Shown here: positions 25,190-38,600 of the stretch, in pieces
Layout of the letters: every line of letters begins with the position of its first letter
How positions within the stretch are numbered: position 1 is the stretch's first letter
Source: Lobosporangium transversale
Lineage: Eukaryota > Mortierellomycota > Mortierellomycetes > Mortierellales > Mortierellaceae
Direction of reading: 5' to 3'
Assembly: GCF_002105155.1 (NCBI RefSeq)
Contig: NW_019028980.1
Location: 372,001-436,000, forward strand
Length of the DNA stretch: 64,000 nt
Program-made: the position numbers and the translations under genes
Notes under the pieces: generated by a model
What the model was told of the DNA's origin: nothing
Database searches by the model: none
The model's input: only the letters and a program-made list of their open reading frames with translations

Positions 25190-26591
25190 AAAGCATCAAC
25201 CCTTCTAGAGCAAATTGGAGCCGAAAGGTCATGGTCTCCAAGAGATATTGAACGGGATGTGGCCATTTTGGATAGAAACAGACTCTACACTATCAAAGAT
25301 CTACGGATCCTCTCACCTCAGAGCTGGAAGGTATTTTGAAGATATGTATCAAGAAAAAAAAAAAGAAAAAAAAAATCTTTATGATTAACAATTCGCTTTA
25401 TAATACGCGTTTCATCTAGGAAATTGAATTACTCCCAATTGTTAAGGACCTATTGCGTCAAGCAGTCAATCCAGCAGTTGGTAAATAGGCCAAAATGATT
25501 TTCTTTCTTTCTTTCTTTCTTTCTTTCGATAACGGCAAACTTTTCAAATATTCCTGAGAGTTGACGTCTGCTCACCCTCCCACTGGATTCTGGAGTTGAT
25601 AGATCATTCAACTTCCACATGTAATGATCACCACGTTACTGGAGTCATTTAGACTAGCCACCATTTTTTTTTCTTGTACTTTTATTATTTTTTTTTTTAA
25701 AAAAAAAAAAAAAAAAACTTTACTTCCAGTACAAGGAACTAATGTACGTTTTCGCTGAATAACTTTGCGGATCAAATACTCCTTTTTAGATTATTACAAG
25801 CTAAAGAAAGAGAAGAAAAAGGCTAAAAAAGAAAAGAAGAAGCGCAAGCTACAGGAAAAACAGTTAAAAAAGATGGAGAAAATGAATTTAAAGGATAGGG
25901 ATGATGGAGTGACAAATGATAATGAACAAACCACTAGTGCTGGTGTTGATGCTGGTGATAGTGAATTATCAGAGACCAAACAACCTGCAGAAGGATTAGT
26001 TACTATTCACAAGGCGGGAAAGGAAAAATCGCTTAAGGATAAAGACAGGAGTAAGGGCGATGGAGACTCCTCATCATCTTCTTCCTCCTCTTCCTCCTCG
26101 TCCTCTTCTTCCTCCTCTTCAGACTCTGAGGTAGAGATGGAAGCCAAGAAACCCAAGATGTCAGCCAGTCAATTACCCATGCTCAAGACGCCCGGTAATT
26201 CGGCGCTGCTCCCAGGTCCAGGTCGGATCCAGCCTATGGGCAATCGTATTCGTGTTACAGCAGGCAACGGAACCACATACGAGGTGGACCGATACTGCCC
26301 ACATAAACATGTTGATCTTGCCACGAAGGTACAATCTATTTTTGTTGCCTGCAAGAGATAAATCTTTTCGAGAATTGGTGTTATTATGTGATATGAAGGG
26401 GATAACAGGGACGAATTTGTACATTGAACTAATTTCTGATGACATCTCTTTGCCTTGATACATATGTCCAGGGCGTTGTCGTGGGTAATACACTCTACTG
26501 TAACAAACATAACTGGGCATTTGCGCTAGATAATAGGGGCTACTGCAGCAAACACGGCGCCACCATTAATGCATGCAAAGTCGATTGGTAG
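24844..26591 (+). CDS. Protein with C-terminal Rieske [2Fe-2S] domain and Lys/Ser-rich middle
   Basis: Six exons: 24844-24934, 25025-25047 (23 nt, least certain), 25190-25330, 25420-25480, 25790-26328 and 26472-26591; 324 residues. N-terminal ~110 residues: a helical region with RSWSPRDIERDVAILDRNRLYTIKDL and LLPIVKDLLRQAVNPAV, which I do not recognise. Middle: a Lys-rich segment (KKEKKKAKKEKKKRK), an acidic/polar stretch, and a Ser tract of about 20 residues followed by DSEVEME, which looks like a CK2-type nuclear or nucleolar segment. C-terminus: a Rieske fold with the cluster ligands in CPHKH and, across the last intron, CNKH, both in the C-x-H / C-x2-H spacing. No catalytic mononuclear-iron domain follows, so it is not a ring-hydroxylating oxygenase. 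The function is unknown. The gene is convergent with pet127 (84 bp between stops). Confidence 0.72.
25143..25188. repeat. Poly(T)-poly(A) tracts in introns of the Rieske-domain gene
   Basis: About 18 T followed by 28 A, abutting the 3' splice site of intron 2. A second such tract (about 11 T then 19 A) lies at 25688-25717 in intron 4. Both could fold into an A-T hairpin within the pre-mRNA. Confidence 0.85.
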
Positions 26592-26675
26592 CCTGACTTA
26601 TAGTGATTAAAGTGATGACATTATTGTAATAATTATGCTTTCTTTATGTGATACATTTCATAATATGCTAATTGA

Positions 26676-29600
26676 CTACTCGGAAACGGTTTCTTTGGGC
26701 GAATCCCACCTAGGAAGCTGACTGATATCCTTGTAGTTTCTACCAATACCCCTGAGGATATCTCGACTCGTTTTGAATGTGTCAGCATCAAAAATTCTAG
26801 GGTAGAAACCGATCGCTTGGAGCTCTGCATCCGTAAAAGCCTTCTCAGCATAAAAGATTTGGGTGAGGACAGCCTTCTTGATTGCATTCTTCCTATCCAA
26901 ACCCTGAGCGAGCTCATGTGTAGTGATCATCTTATTTGTGATATTCAATCCATGCGCAGTTCGCATCAGAGCATCTTCGTCGTCCAGGGACAGATAATCA
27001 TTAATGCTTTTGAAGGGTTGTGCATCCCCCTTCTGTGTTGCAACTTTGTGAATCCAATTGTGAAAGTAGTCCAAATGGAGCCTATAACGGAACTTTGGAG
27101 TGACCCGCATCAAATTACGGCGCAGAGAATAATCCGTGAGCAAGTCTGTCCGAAGATATGTTGGTTGGCCAAATAGCCTCGATATACGCAACAAGTGTTC
27201 TCTATCGAGCTGACCGAATTCTTCAAAATTAGGAGGGATTTGCAGCAGCTTGAGTCGGATCTCATCGAAAGGGTTTAAGCTAGTCACCAACCAGCTATGT
27301 CTCTCTTTGATGATGTCAAGCATTTTCTGCTCCTCCTTGTCTTCCAACCGCCCGGACATTGACTTTTGAAGAAGCAGTAGGTCTTTGATAGCAAGCTTGA
27401 TCAATTTGCTGTCATAACCACGACGATAGTAGGCCGCAGGGATCGTAGATGAAGGCGCATCCATCGTGATTTCAGAGAGAGAGTCAGTTGTGGATGCAGA
27501 CTCCGACTCTCTCAGTCGACGCACCAGTCTAGCAGCTATTGATTCTTGCCGCGGTGGTGACGGCGCTGACAATATTGTTGCTGTTGATGTAGGTGATGGT
27601 TCAATGACTACTTCATCCTCTGGTTTTTTAATGAACGGTTGGGAAGAGGACTGAACCTTGGATTGAACTACATCCTCGGATTCCTCCTTTTTTGGTAGAG
27701 GTTGTTCTGAAACAGCCACAGGCGATGACATTGGAAGATTCTTGATTTTAGTATAACCTTTAGGTTCCCATACCAAAAACTCTTTGTCTGCCTGGTGCCG
27801 CTCCTCATTTTCTTGCTTGACCCTGCCTTGTTCACTAATTCGGCGTAGCATAGCCCTCATTTGGTCACGCTTAGAGGCCACTCTTTCACGTTTATTCTCT
27901 AACCCAATGCCTTCAATATTGTCAATTTTGCGGCCAGCTGACGCAGCAGCAGCAGCAGCGACGGCAAACTCCCGTTCTTCATCATCTGACAAGATTTCAG
28001 CTTGGATAGCTTTCATGCGACGATACTCATTCATCATATGAGGTTTCTTCAGCTCCGCGATCTTGTATCGGAGTTCCCATTTATCTGCGGCGCGTCCACT
28101 CAACTCGAAAGGTCCAACTGTAGGTACACCATTGATGTCAGAATAGCAAACAATTTGCCACAAACTTAGTTCCGCACCCGGTTGCATCTCTAGAATACCA
28201 TCTTCGTCGAAAGTAACCTCTGCATTCTGTCCATTTGGAGACGAGGCTGCTCCTAAGGGCATGGTCTCGACCCAGACATTCATAGTCTGAATTGTCTCGT
28301 CTGTATCGACTGTAATTTTGAGGTCTTGATGGGGATACTTTGCTGTAATTTCATCTAATGTCCTGTTCAAGAGTCTGAGCTGATTTTTGAAACACTCGTC
28401 TCCCATGACGCTCGTGCCAAACAGCCGTGAATCCATTTCATCTAAAGAGATATATTGGAATCCGAATACTCTAGCCGTGTTGTGGAAGGCCACAAAGATG
28501 CCATCCATCTGTCCTATACGCACTTGAAGACTATACTTGAGGAACGCTGATCGCATCATGTCGTAGTACTCACGTTCAAAGCTCTCCAGATATCCATGCA
28601 ACTTGTTAAGTTGGTATCCTTGGTTTAATTCATAGTTATGGACATCGAGACGGATGGCTACAGCTGCTCGAGTCTTAAGATCAAAGGTTTTACCAGGCAG
28701 TCGAGGATCCTCACAATCTAATTGAGATCGCAGAAGGAACTTGTCAACTGCAATATAGTTGAAGGCCTCAGGTTGCTCTCTTTCTTCTTTCGTCACCTGC
28801 CATGAATTTGCCTTTGTGAACCTTGCAAACTCTTCTGGAGTCGATGTCAGCATTTTCTCCATTGATTTACCCTAGATGATAGATATATTTCGAAACATGA
28901 ATGAATCAACAGATTTTCTTTGTTTTTTTTTTTTTTTTTTTTTTTTTTTTATCATAATTTTTCAATAGAACTTACAAGCTGCATGAGGACTGTTGACGAA
29001 TCGAATGTTTTGTCCGCATCAATTGCATAAACACCCTTTCCTTTATATACAAGTTGGATTGTGGCGGGTGCCCGAGAAAGTCTGGTGAAACCTTTTGGCT
29101 ATATAGTTTTTTTATCGTGACCAAATAGCCACAATACGGAATGAAGAGTTAGGGTTTCTTTTTTTTTTTTTTTTTTTTTTTTTTTGGCATATGAAACTGA
29201 GGAAAGAAAGAGGGATACTAGCCCACTTGCCTGTGATTTAAATGCTTCAGAGAGATGACTTGTTTTAAGTGGTTTCCATCCTGAAATCAAAAAGTAGAAC
29301 TGTGAAAGGATGGTAGTCATAGACGATGTTGATCCAGTGTACTTTGCTTTATGACTCAAAGCCATTTTGTACAAAGTTGGATCCAGAGAAGACGTTTTGT
29401 AAGCTGGTAAAGCGTCGTAATCGAAATCTTCAGGTTGACAGATCGATCGTAAATAGGGATCGAAGTTGTATACCATCGACCGTGGATCTTGCAGCCAATG
29501 GACGCCAGGACTATTGGATATCAACGTTTCAATAATAAGGCAATCGATTAGGAAGAAAAAAAAAAAAAAAAATTAAAAAATGTAATTTCAGTAACACACA

Positions 29601-30511
29601 ACATACTTGAATAGAACTCTGTCTAAACCGTGTTCCAGTGTCGCGATTTTGGGTCTATTTCTCGGAGTAACATCTATCATTTAAAACCATCAGTTGTTAC
29701 CGTTGATTAGCTGCTTCTTATACACGGACAAAAAAAAAGACTGACTTTTTTTTTTTTTTTTTTTTCCCGGCTGTTCATTACTTTTAATCTTCACATTTTT
29801 TGCCATGACGGATTCCCATCGTGCTGGGCCTAGCAAGTACTTTGCTTGAACATCTGGGATTCGAGCGCTGTCTACACCGACCATCTTTGTGGTGCCAATA
29901 GCTTTCTCATGAGGAATATCCGCGATACGTTTGCTGGCTTCGATGGCTGCTTCAAGTTGATTAGCAAAAGGATCTACTGCTTTTACAAACGGATCGACTC
30001 CCAGTGAGCCTGCGGGCATTGATCCTGATAATTCTGACGATTCTGATGATTCTGGTATTGACTGAGTCCACGATGGTGTTAGTTTCGCTGCAGATCCATA
30101 TCGACTTGACTCTATTGCTTTGACCATTTCCTTGGCCGATATAGAGGGCGTGGTGATATAGGTTGGGTGTTCTATCGATGCAGATCCTGAAAGAGCCTTT
30201 GTAGCTTTTTGACTTGTCGAGCTTGCAGAGGCTTTTTGGGGATCACGCTTTGTGGCCATCTTATTAAGGATTGTCTGGGGACGACGTTTGAGAGCAACAG
30301 AGGATGTTGATATTGATCTGGTGTTGGTGCTGAGAATAAGTCCGACATGCTTGTCATATCCTTCTAAGGTTATAACTCTTTGAAGACGATGCTGGCGTAT
30401 ACAAGGGGATAGACAGTAGCCATGAGGGAGTCGTTGCGTAGTTCTAGCTACTGGAGTGAATGAGAAGGTTTGAGCCCTTGCCAATCTCGATATGCCTATG
30501 GTCCCTGACAT
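26676..30511 (-). CDS. pet127: Pet127-family mitochondrial protein
   Basis: Pet127 in yeast is a mitochondrial membrane protein needed for RNA processing and stability. Exons 30511-29782, 29673-29607, 29510-29231, 29098-28976 and 28871-26676; 1131 residues. The N-terminus is Arg/Ser/Thr-rich with ARTTQRLPHGY and STNTRSISTSS, a presequence-type region, followed by a Ser-rich variable segment. The conserved core starts at LEHGLDRVLFNPGVHWLQDPRS (split over exons 2/3) and runs through RLSRAPATIQLVYKGKG, FNYIAVDKFLLRSQLDC, FDLKTRAAVAIRLD and FGFQYISLDEMD. A large variable insertion (Glu/Lys/Ser/Pro-rich) interrupts the core, followed by a conserved C-terminal block. Intron 3 (29230-29099) appears to use a GC donor (CAG|GCAAGT), giving a GC-AG intron. 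Confidence 0.88.
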
Positions 30512-30867
30512 CAGCAGTTCTCTTTATATTGAGGAAAGAGGCAAGAGTGTTAAGCTATTCAGTGTCCGTCCTGTCCGCTATTTCGCTATCCTTTGATTCC
30601 TTTGCTATGAAACCACCAAGAGGCAGTTGGGTATGGTAGGAGTGTATGTACCTTTGTAAAGTTGAAGAGAGAATTCTGGATACTACATATTTCAAATCGA
30701 CAAAAAAAAAAAAAAAAAATAGTGACTGCGTTAAATTATATTTATTTACGGAAGGTCACTAGAACACAGTCCTTGTCTTTTATTATTATTTTAGGAATAA
30801 ATGGCAGTTAAGCTGTGCATCAGACAGAAGAACTAGTTTGTGTTTGTTATAGATATATCATGCTAAG
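30512..30867. other. Spacer between pet127 promoter and isa2 3' end
   Basis: 356 bp containing the upstream region of pet127 and the 3' flank of isa2. Only an A18 run near 30702 and AT-rich sequence are visible. Confidence 0.45.
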
Positions 30868-31822
30868 CTAAATCTTGATCTCGAATGAGGTATCACATCC
30901 ACATGAGTGGGCTGCATGGGGATTACCCAAGACTTTAAACGCAGACCCGATAAGCTCCTCAATGAAATCGATCTTGGATCCACTGATCATGGGTAATGTT
31001 ATTGTATCTACAATCACACGAGCTCCATCCTTCTCGAATACGCTATTCAATGATAGAAAAAACATGAAAAAATATAACATAAGAATGAGAGGAAGACCAG
31101 AGAGTTCAAAGAATATATGCAGTGTATGTATAAATTTTAAAAAGAAAACATCATGACTTAGAATGATTAACCTACACATCATCATCATTGACTGTATCAG
31201 TGAGATCCATGAGATACTGATATCCATGGCATCCACCCGAGTCGACTGTGATTCTCAGAGCCAGTAATGGATTCTGGTCTCTAATAGCTATACGTTTCAG
31301 TTGCTATTTCCAAGCCATAATGTGGTGAATAAAATCCAGGGGAGGGGTATTTTTTCTTCGGTCAGATGCATGAGTGACAATGGCATTGTGCACTGTCCTT
31401 TTAAAGGAGACAATATCTACGAAATGCTTTCAAACCTTAACAGCTTTATCCGTAATATCCAGCGTTAATTGCTTTCCAGATTCATCGATCTGCGGATTAT
31501 GGATTTTTATGCTCGAAGATGTGCCTTCGGTTGGAGTTGAAGTAACAACAGCTGCAGCGGAACTACTGTTAAGGCGAGTTTGATGCCCTGGAATGGAGGA
31601 AATAACAAACGGTGAGCTTTGTAAGCAAGAAGAATGACGATGGGCTGCAGACGTGATGGTGCTGTAGAGCCGAGGCTTTGATAAACGAGCGAAGGCGCGC
31701 TGAGTAGAACCGAGAAATGTTGGGACTAAGGCTGCGCAGGCACGATTGCGAGCAACCCTTGTGATGGAAGTAGGAGGACTTAATCGTACCAAGCACTTGA
31801 AACAAGATCCCATGATGGACAT
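30868..31822 (-). CDS. isa2: Isa2-like mitochondrial iron-sulfur assembly protein
   Basis: A-type (IscA/HesB) protein of the mitochondrial late Fe-S machinery that acts with Isa1 in [4Fe-4S] maturation. Exons 31822-31436, 31303-31176 and 31042-30868; 229 residues. About the first 100 residues are a long Arg/Ser/Ala-rich presequence. The core has LALRITVDSGGCHGYQY with the first conserved Cys, VIVDTITLPMISGSKIDF, and the C-terminal HSCGCDTSFEI carrying the paired Cys of the family (C-x-C). Intron 1 has the weak donor GTTTGA. The start at 31822 is one of several close ATGs (an alternative in-frame ATG follows three codons later). The stop of the upstream helicase gene lies 159 bp away on the same strand. 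Confidence 0.9.
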
Positions 31823-31981
31823 AGATGTGCAAGGGAGTGAGGGTATGTGTGCGTTGTGTGCTGTGAATAAACGAATGAACGAATGAACGAATGAAGGGAA
31901 TGGCCTCTTATTTACTGCATGGGTCAAACATTTGCATGCAAAAAGGAAAAAAAATGGGTGTGACCTCTATTTATTAGAATT

Positions 31982-34749
<2,768 letters not shown>

Positions 34750-34869
34750 AATAACTGTAAAGGTTTTCCTCCTCTTATACGGGTACTAAAAACTTAGTCG
34801 TTGTGCTAAAAAAGAGTAACTAACATCCAAAATTTGTCGAACAAAAAAAAACGAAATTCGTTAAAATAG

Positions 34870-34949
34870 TGACGACAGTGGGATTTGAACCCACGCTCTT
34901 TCGAACCAGATCCTGATTCTGGCGCCTTAACCAACTCGGCCATATCGCC
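34870..34949 (-). tRNA. tRNA-Leu (anticodon CAG)
   Basis: Read on the minus strand, it starts GGCGATATGGCCGAGT and ends TGTCGTC plus discriminator A. The acceptor stem GGCGATA pairs with TGTCGTC (two G-T pairs). The D arm has GGCCGAGTTGGTTAAGGC. The anticodon stem CCAGA/TCTGG encloses loop ATCAGGA, anticodon CAG, read as leucine for CTG. A class II variable arm (TTCGAAAGAGCG region) and a T arm with GTGGGTTCAAATCCCAC follow. No intron is seen. The LINE cluster begins about 120 bp upstream of its 5' end. Confidence 0.95.
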
Positions 34950-35066
34950 TTCTCAATCTCACTGAGGAGTTTAAATATTTAATATTGCTATATATCCCGT
35001 TGTGACTTGCTTCTATAAGCTGCGTTTACCCTTAACTCTAGATGATGTAAAAAAAAAATGCCTAAA

Positions 35067-35084
35067 ATTGTAAAGTGTCCATTT
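35067..35084 (+). repeat. Left target-site duplication of LINE copy 1
   Basis: The 18-bp word ATTGTAAAGTGTCCATTT occurs here and again at 46467-46484, directly after the LINE poly(A) tail. Extra A bases on both sides make the exact left edge ambiguous by a few bases. Confidence 0.9.
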
Positions 35085-35086
35085 CG

Positions 35087-35460
35087 ATGAATGGCCTGAT
35101 AGAGAAACGCTGTGGAGAGTTGAAGTCGGCAACAGGGAAAATGATAGACAAAGTGCTGGGACGTGGTGGAGGTAAAGTGACAATAGACCGGATTCAGGAC
35201 GACGAAGGCGGTGTCACAGTGAATATTCTAGAGCCACAGCAAGTTAAAGAGAAGGTACGGGCATGGTTCGACAAGTGGCACGGACGTAGGCCGTCAAAAC
35301 CGCTAGAGCCGGGTTCGAGATGGCAGAAGCAATATAGCCCTCAGAGGTGGATCAAGAGTGAATGGTACGACGGTCTGATGGATCCACCAAGCAGAAATGA
35401 GTTTTCAGCTGTGGTCCTGGATGCACCCAAAAACAAGGCAGCTGGTGTGTCAGGCATTAC
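35087..35460 (+). pseudogene. LINE ORF, 5' part (pre-RT region), cut by chromovirus insertion
   Basis: This open segment encodes about 125 residues upstream of the reverse transcriptase core (REPEAT-like KVRAWFDKWHGRRPSKP and a KNKAAGVSGIT end, the LINE equivalent of the KAPGPDGI motif). It stops abruptly at the ATTAC target duplication. The frame continues exactly at 42379, so it is one half of a split ORF and not a gene of its own. Confidence 0.85.
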
Positions 35461-35630
35461 TGATATGTTTTATGGTAAATCGGAAGTCAAGGAGATCAAA
35501 AGTTGTTTATTATTTTAGCTAGGTCGGAGCCTTATATAGGCTCCAACATAGCCGTCACTAATTGCTCTGATCTATGAATAAAAAGGGGAGTGCTCCATTT
35601 GGGTACACTCCCTAGCCTCAGGACGTAACA
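35461..35630 (-). repeat. 3' LTR of the chromovirus
   Basis: 170 bp, TG...CA ends (plus strand TGATATG...CGTAACA). It matches 42204-42373 throughout. It contains a palindrome GGAGCC-TTATATA-GGCTCC at 35526-35544 that places a TATA-like core on both strands. Confidence 0.95.
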
Positions 35631-35643
35631 ACTTCCCCCCAGA
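35631..35643 (-). other. Polypurine tract of the chromovirus
   Basis: On the minus strand a purine block CTGGGGGGAAGT lies immediately before the TG of the 3' LTR, the expected place for the plus-strand primer. Confidence 0.75.
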
Positions 35644-36200
35644 TTTTATGTAGGGTTTTTGGCGTCTTGTCTAAAGGCCTTGAGGAAAAATAAGAAAAAC
35701 CTCTTGTTGTTGAAAGGTAGGAGGAAAAAAATAAACCTCTTGAGGACAAAAATTTAAACCTCACGTGAGACTTCACAGTGTCTATTCTTAAAACTTGTTT
35801 TGATATTTCTTTTCTTGTGATTAGAGAGAGACTTTATCTCAAAAAGTAATGTCAGCAAATGGATCATGGAAATATAACAGCCATTGGATCAGGATGTGTC
35901 ATACAGGAGATGTGGGTAGTAATTATTCAGCATGTCAAAAATGTAGAAATCTCATTGGTCCTTTGTCAAACAGGGATCACAAAAAGATCACGCCATCCAC
36001 TTCCCCCCAGAAGGACGAATGAGGATTCACGAAGCAAATGAAGAAGATTAAGGTCAAAAGGAATGAAGATTGGAAACTTCAAACGCTCACTCATTCCTTC
36101 ATTCCTCAGTATTCACTTTTGCTACTCAAACACCTTCTTGCAGGGACACATACTCATTACTTACTTTCCTTATAACAGCCATCAGCAGACAATTATCAAT

Positions 36201-36884
36201 ATGCCTTCTAACAATTCTCCCTCTTCCCCCCTGTCTGACTCTTCAACTCTACATGAGTATGAGGACTATGAATTTATCCCTACGGAGCTTTCAACAGCTC
36301 CGTCTTCACTCATATTAACAGAGACTGCAGACGTGGAGAATCGCAGTAACTTCGAAGGAGATACTGAGGAAGAGAGCAGCTATGACGCTGAGGACGACGA
36401 GGATTATGAGGGTGAGGAGGATCTGTGGGATAGTGACGAGGAGACTCGTGCCTGGAAAAAGGCACACTATCAGTTTTACCACCCAGAGGCACGGAGCCGA
36501 TCAGCCTCTCTGGAAATCCCAGGACCTCGTCCTATCAGGAAGCGAAAGGAGCCCTCTGGTGATGAAGAGTCATCAGGCAGCGAAAGCAGTGAAGCAGAAT
36601 TGTCAAGCTGTGGAGTGTGTACGACTCTTGGGAAGAGAAGACGTTTGATGGCGGAGAGTGGCGATGATTCCGCGAAGAGCCGCCTCCAAAGAGAATTCGC
36701 ATGGGCTAAGAGGTATGAACGCCTCTACAAGAAGTATACTAAGTTGCGCAAGCAATCAGAGAAGTATAAGACTATGCGCATACGGGTAGAGAAAGTTGTA
36801 GATTCTCTTAACTCTCAGTTGCCATCACATCCAGTTGCTAGTTGCAAATGCTGCAAGGGAAAGAATAAAGTTGATAGTTGCTAA
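36201..36884 (+). CDS. Antisense ORF inside the chromovirus: acidic/basic protein of unknown function
   Basis: An intact frame of 227 residues on the strand opposite gag-pol, between the 3' LTR and the chromodomain stop (37039). It does not overlap the gag-pol frame, so it is not a shadow ORF. An in-frame ATG at 36063 would make it 273 residues, but the 36201 start (MPSNNSPSSP) begins the compositionally normal part. Residues about 15-100 are strongly acidic (EYEDYEFIPTE, then Asp/Glu-rich). A basic motif PRPIRKRKE resembles a nuclear localisation signal. A Lys/Arg/Tyr-rich, probably coiled-coil segment (AKRYERLYKKYTKLRKQ) follows. The C-terminus is CKCCKGKNKVDSC, a Cys cluster. I recognise no family. 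It ends tail-to-tail with gag-pol, 154 bp from the pol stop. Confidence 0.7.
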   Translation: MPSNNSPSSPLSDSSTLHEYEDYEFIPTELSTAPSSLILTETADVENRSNFEGDTEEESSYDAEDDEDYEGEEDLWDSDEETRAWKKAHYQFYHPEARSRSASLEIPGPRPIRKRKEPSGDEESSGSESSEAELSSCGVCTTLGKRRRLMAESGDDSAKSRLQREFAWAKRYERLYKKYTKLRKQSEKYKTMRIRVEKVVDSLNSQLPSHPVASCKCCKGKNKVDSC

Positions 36885-37038
36885 ATTGAAATTTATTGAC
36901 TGTTGCGTTGCAAAAAAAAAAAAAAAAAATATTGAAATGAGGACGAGTGTGTGCTCTCTTTTCTTCATACTGGAGAAAACTTATTTGTACAAAAACTCCA
37001 GTTATCTCAACCCTACTAATATAACAGCTCTCTGCACT

Positions 37039-38600
37039 TTACAGCTTTGCCGCTACATGACGCTTGTGCCGTTTGGTCTGGTTATGGGTGAGTTGTCTCT
37101 GCTTCCTCTTAAGAAGTCTTGTTGACTCTGATGCGTTATTCTTTTGCTGCTTCTTCCTCTTTCTGTCATTAATATGAGGATTTTGCTGTCTTAGGTTCTT
37201 CCAATATTGACGAATGATGATGTCCGAGTCAAAATTCTCATAGGGAATTTGCTCGTTGTATGAGGAGTCATAGCCCTTCCACTTTACAGTATACATCATT
37301 CCTTTTCCCGTGAGTTCGTGGTCAACGATAGACTCTATTTCATACGACTCTTCACTGGGAGCATCAAGAGCTTGAGTGACCATTTTGAGCTGGCTCGGAG
37401 CATAATTACGAGCCAATTTCTGGTTGGTAGCGTCTAGCAGAGTGTAGGCACCATTTTCGGTACGAGCCACTACTTTGTATGGGCCTTGGTATTTAGGTGC
37501 TAATTTACCATTGGGCAATTCTTCCTTCGCCATGACAAACGCTCCAGGTGGGAACTGAAGGATTTTGTGTGTCCTGTTGAATTTCTCCACCATTCTTTTT
37601 TGCGTGTCAGAACTCTTATCATCGATAGCAGGGAAAACTAACGCGGTGAGATATTCCAATCTGTTCTGTAATTCTTCTTCAGACAGGAGATGTGACTCGG
37701 CTGAGGAAAAATCCGTTAGTCCTGCAAATGAGCGTCCATAGAATAATGAGAATGGCGTTGAATGATGCAGACTCGCGACTCTAGTATTCATTTGGAGCTG
37801 AACCATTGGAAGATGGATGTCCCAATCATCTGTATGCCTTCGAGTTGTTTTCTGAGGATGTCTTAAATGTGCGGACAAACCTCTCCGCTACACCATTCGA
37901 GCTGGATGATATGCGTGGAGAGTCTATGCTCTATTTGCAACTTTTGCGTTATGAGACGTGACACTCCATTGACGAATTCAGTGCCATTATCAGTTTGGAT
38001 AATTTTAGGGAATCCAATAGAGCAGAATAGCTTGAAGAGGGTGCTGGCCACCGTAATGGCTTCCTTATCAGGCAGAGGCTCCAGGAATACAAATCTTGTG
38101 CAGATGTCAACCACTACTAAAGCGTAGTTATTACCCTGGAACTGGTTTCAAATGAGGCTAAATCGAATGCTATGTGTTCCCCTGGGAGTCTGGCATGTAT
38201 GGCAGTTAAAGGATGATACCCCTTTCTAGCTATGTTGAATCTTTGGCATGGTCCGCATTGGCTAACCCATTTGAGACAATCATCTCTCAATTTAGGCCAA
38301 GTAAAGCTTTAGCATGGATAGCAGTAACCATGGCATTTCCTCCAGGATGACCGAATTCGTGTGCTAGGCGAAGATGCTGAAGCTTTTCTTCAGGATCTTG
38401 GATGATTTTTCTAGAAGCATCCTCCAACTGAAGTTGATGAGAGTAAGGAGCAGTTATATCAATAACCTGTAGAGTGGAAGGCAGCTGCTGCGAATCAGAT
38501 GACTGTGGAGCTGCCTGAACATTCTCGGTAGTCTCTGTTCTCGCCTCATAGAAGCAATCTGCCGACTCGTAGAACATGTAGCTTGTTCTTCTTTAGGAGA
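37039..38600 (-). pseudogene. Chromovirus integrase and chromodomain, frame-broken
   Basis: Downstream of RNase H the coding sequence continues in shifting frames. An H2C2-type integrase zinc-binding region (LRLAHEFGHPGGNAM, then CLKWVSQCGPC) is followed by the catalytic core (VVDICTRFVFLEPL, IIQTDNGTEFVNGV, a NGVAERFVRTFK-like segment) and the C-terminal domain (FPPGAFVMAKEEL, APKYQGPYKVVART). The end is a chromodomain (IESIVDHELTGKGMMYTVKW). Frame changes are needed near 38590, 38290, 38140 and at one or two points between 37920 and 37830. These look like single-base indels. Sequencing error, mutation, or one programmed shift after RNase H are alternatives for individual sites. Confidence 0.85.

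Noticed and set aside
35075-35518. Open frame of about 147 codons ending just inside the left LTR
   Set aside because: It runs out of the LINE into the LTR at the insertion point; the real frame continues at 42379. It is half of the split LINE ORF, not a gene.
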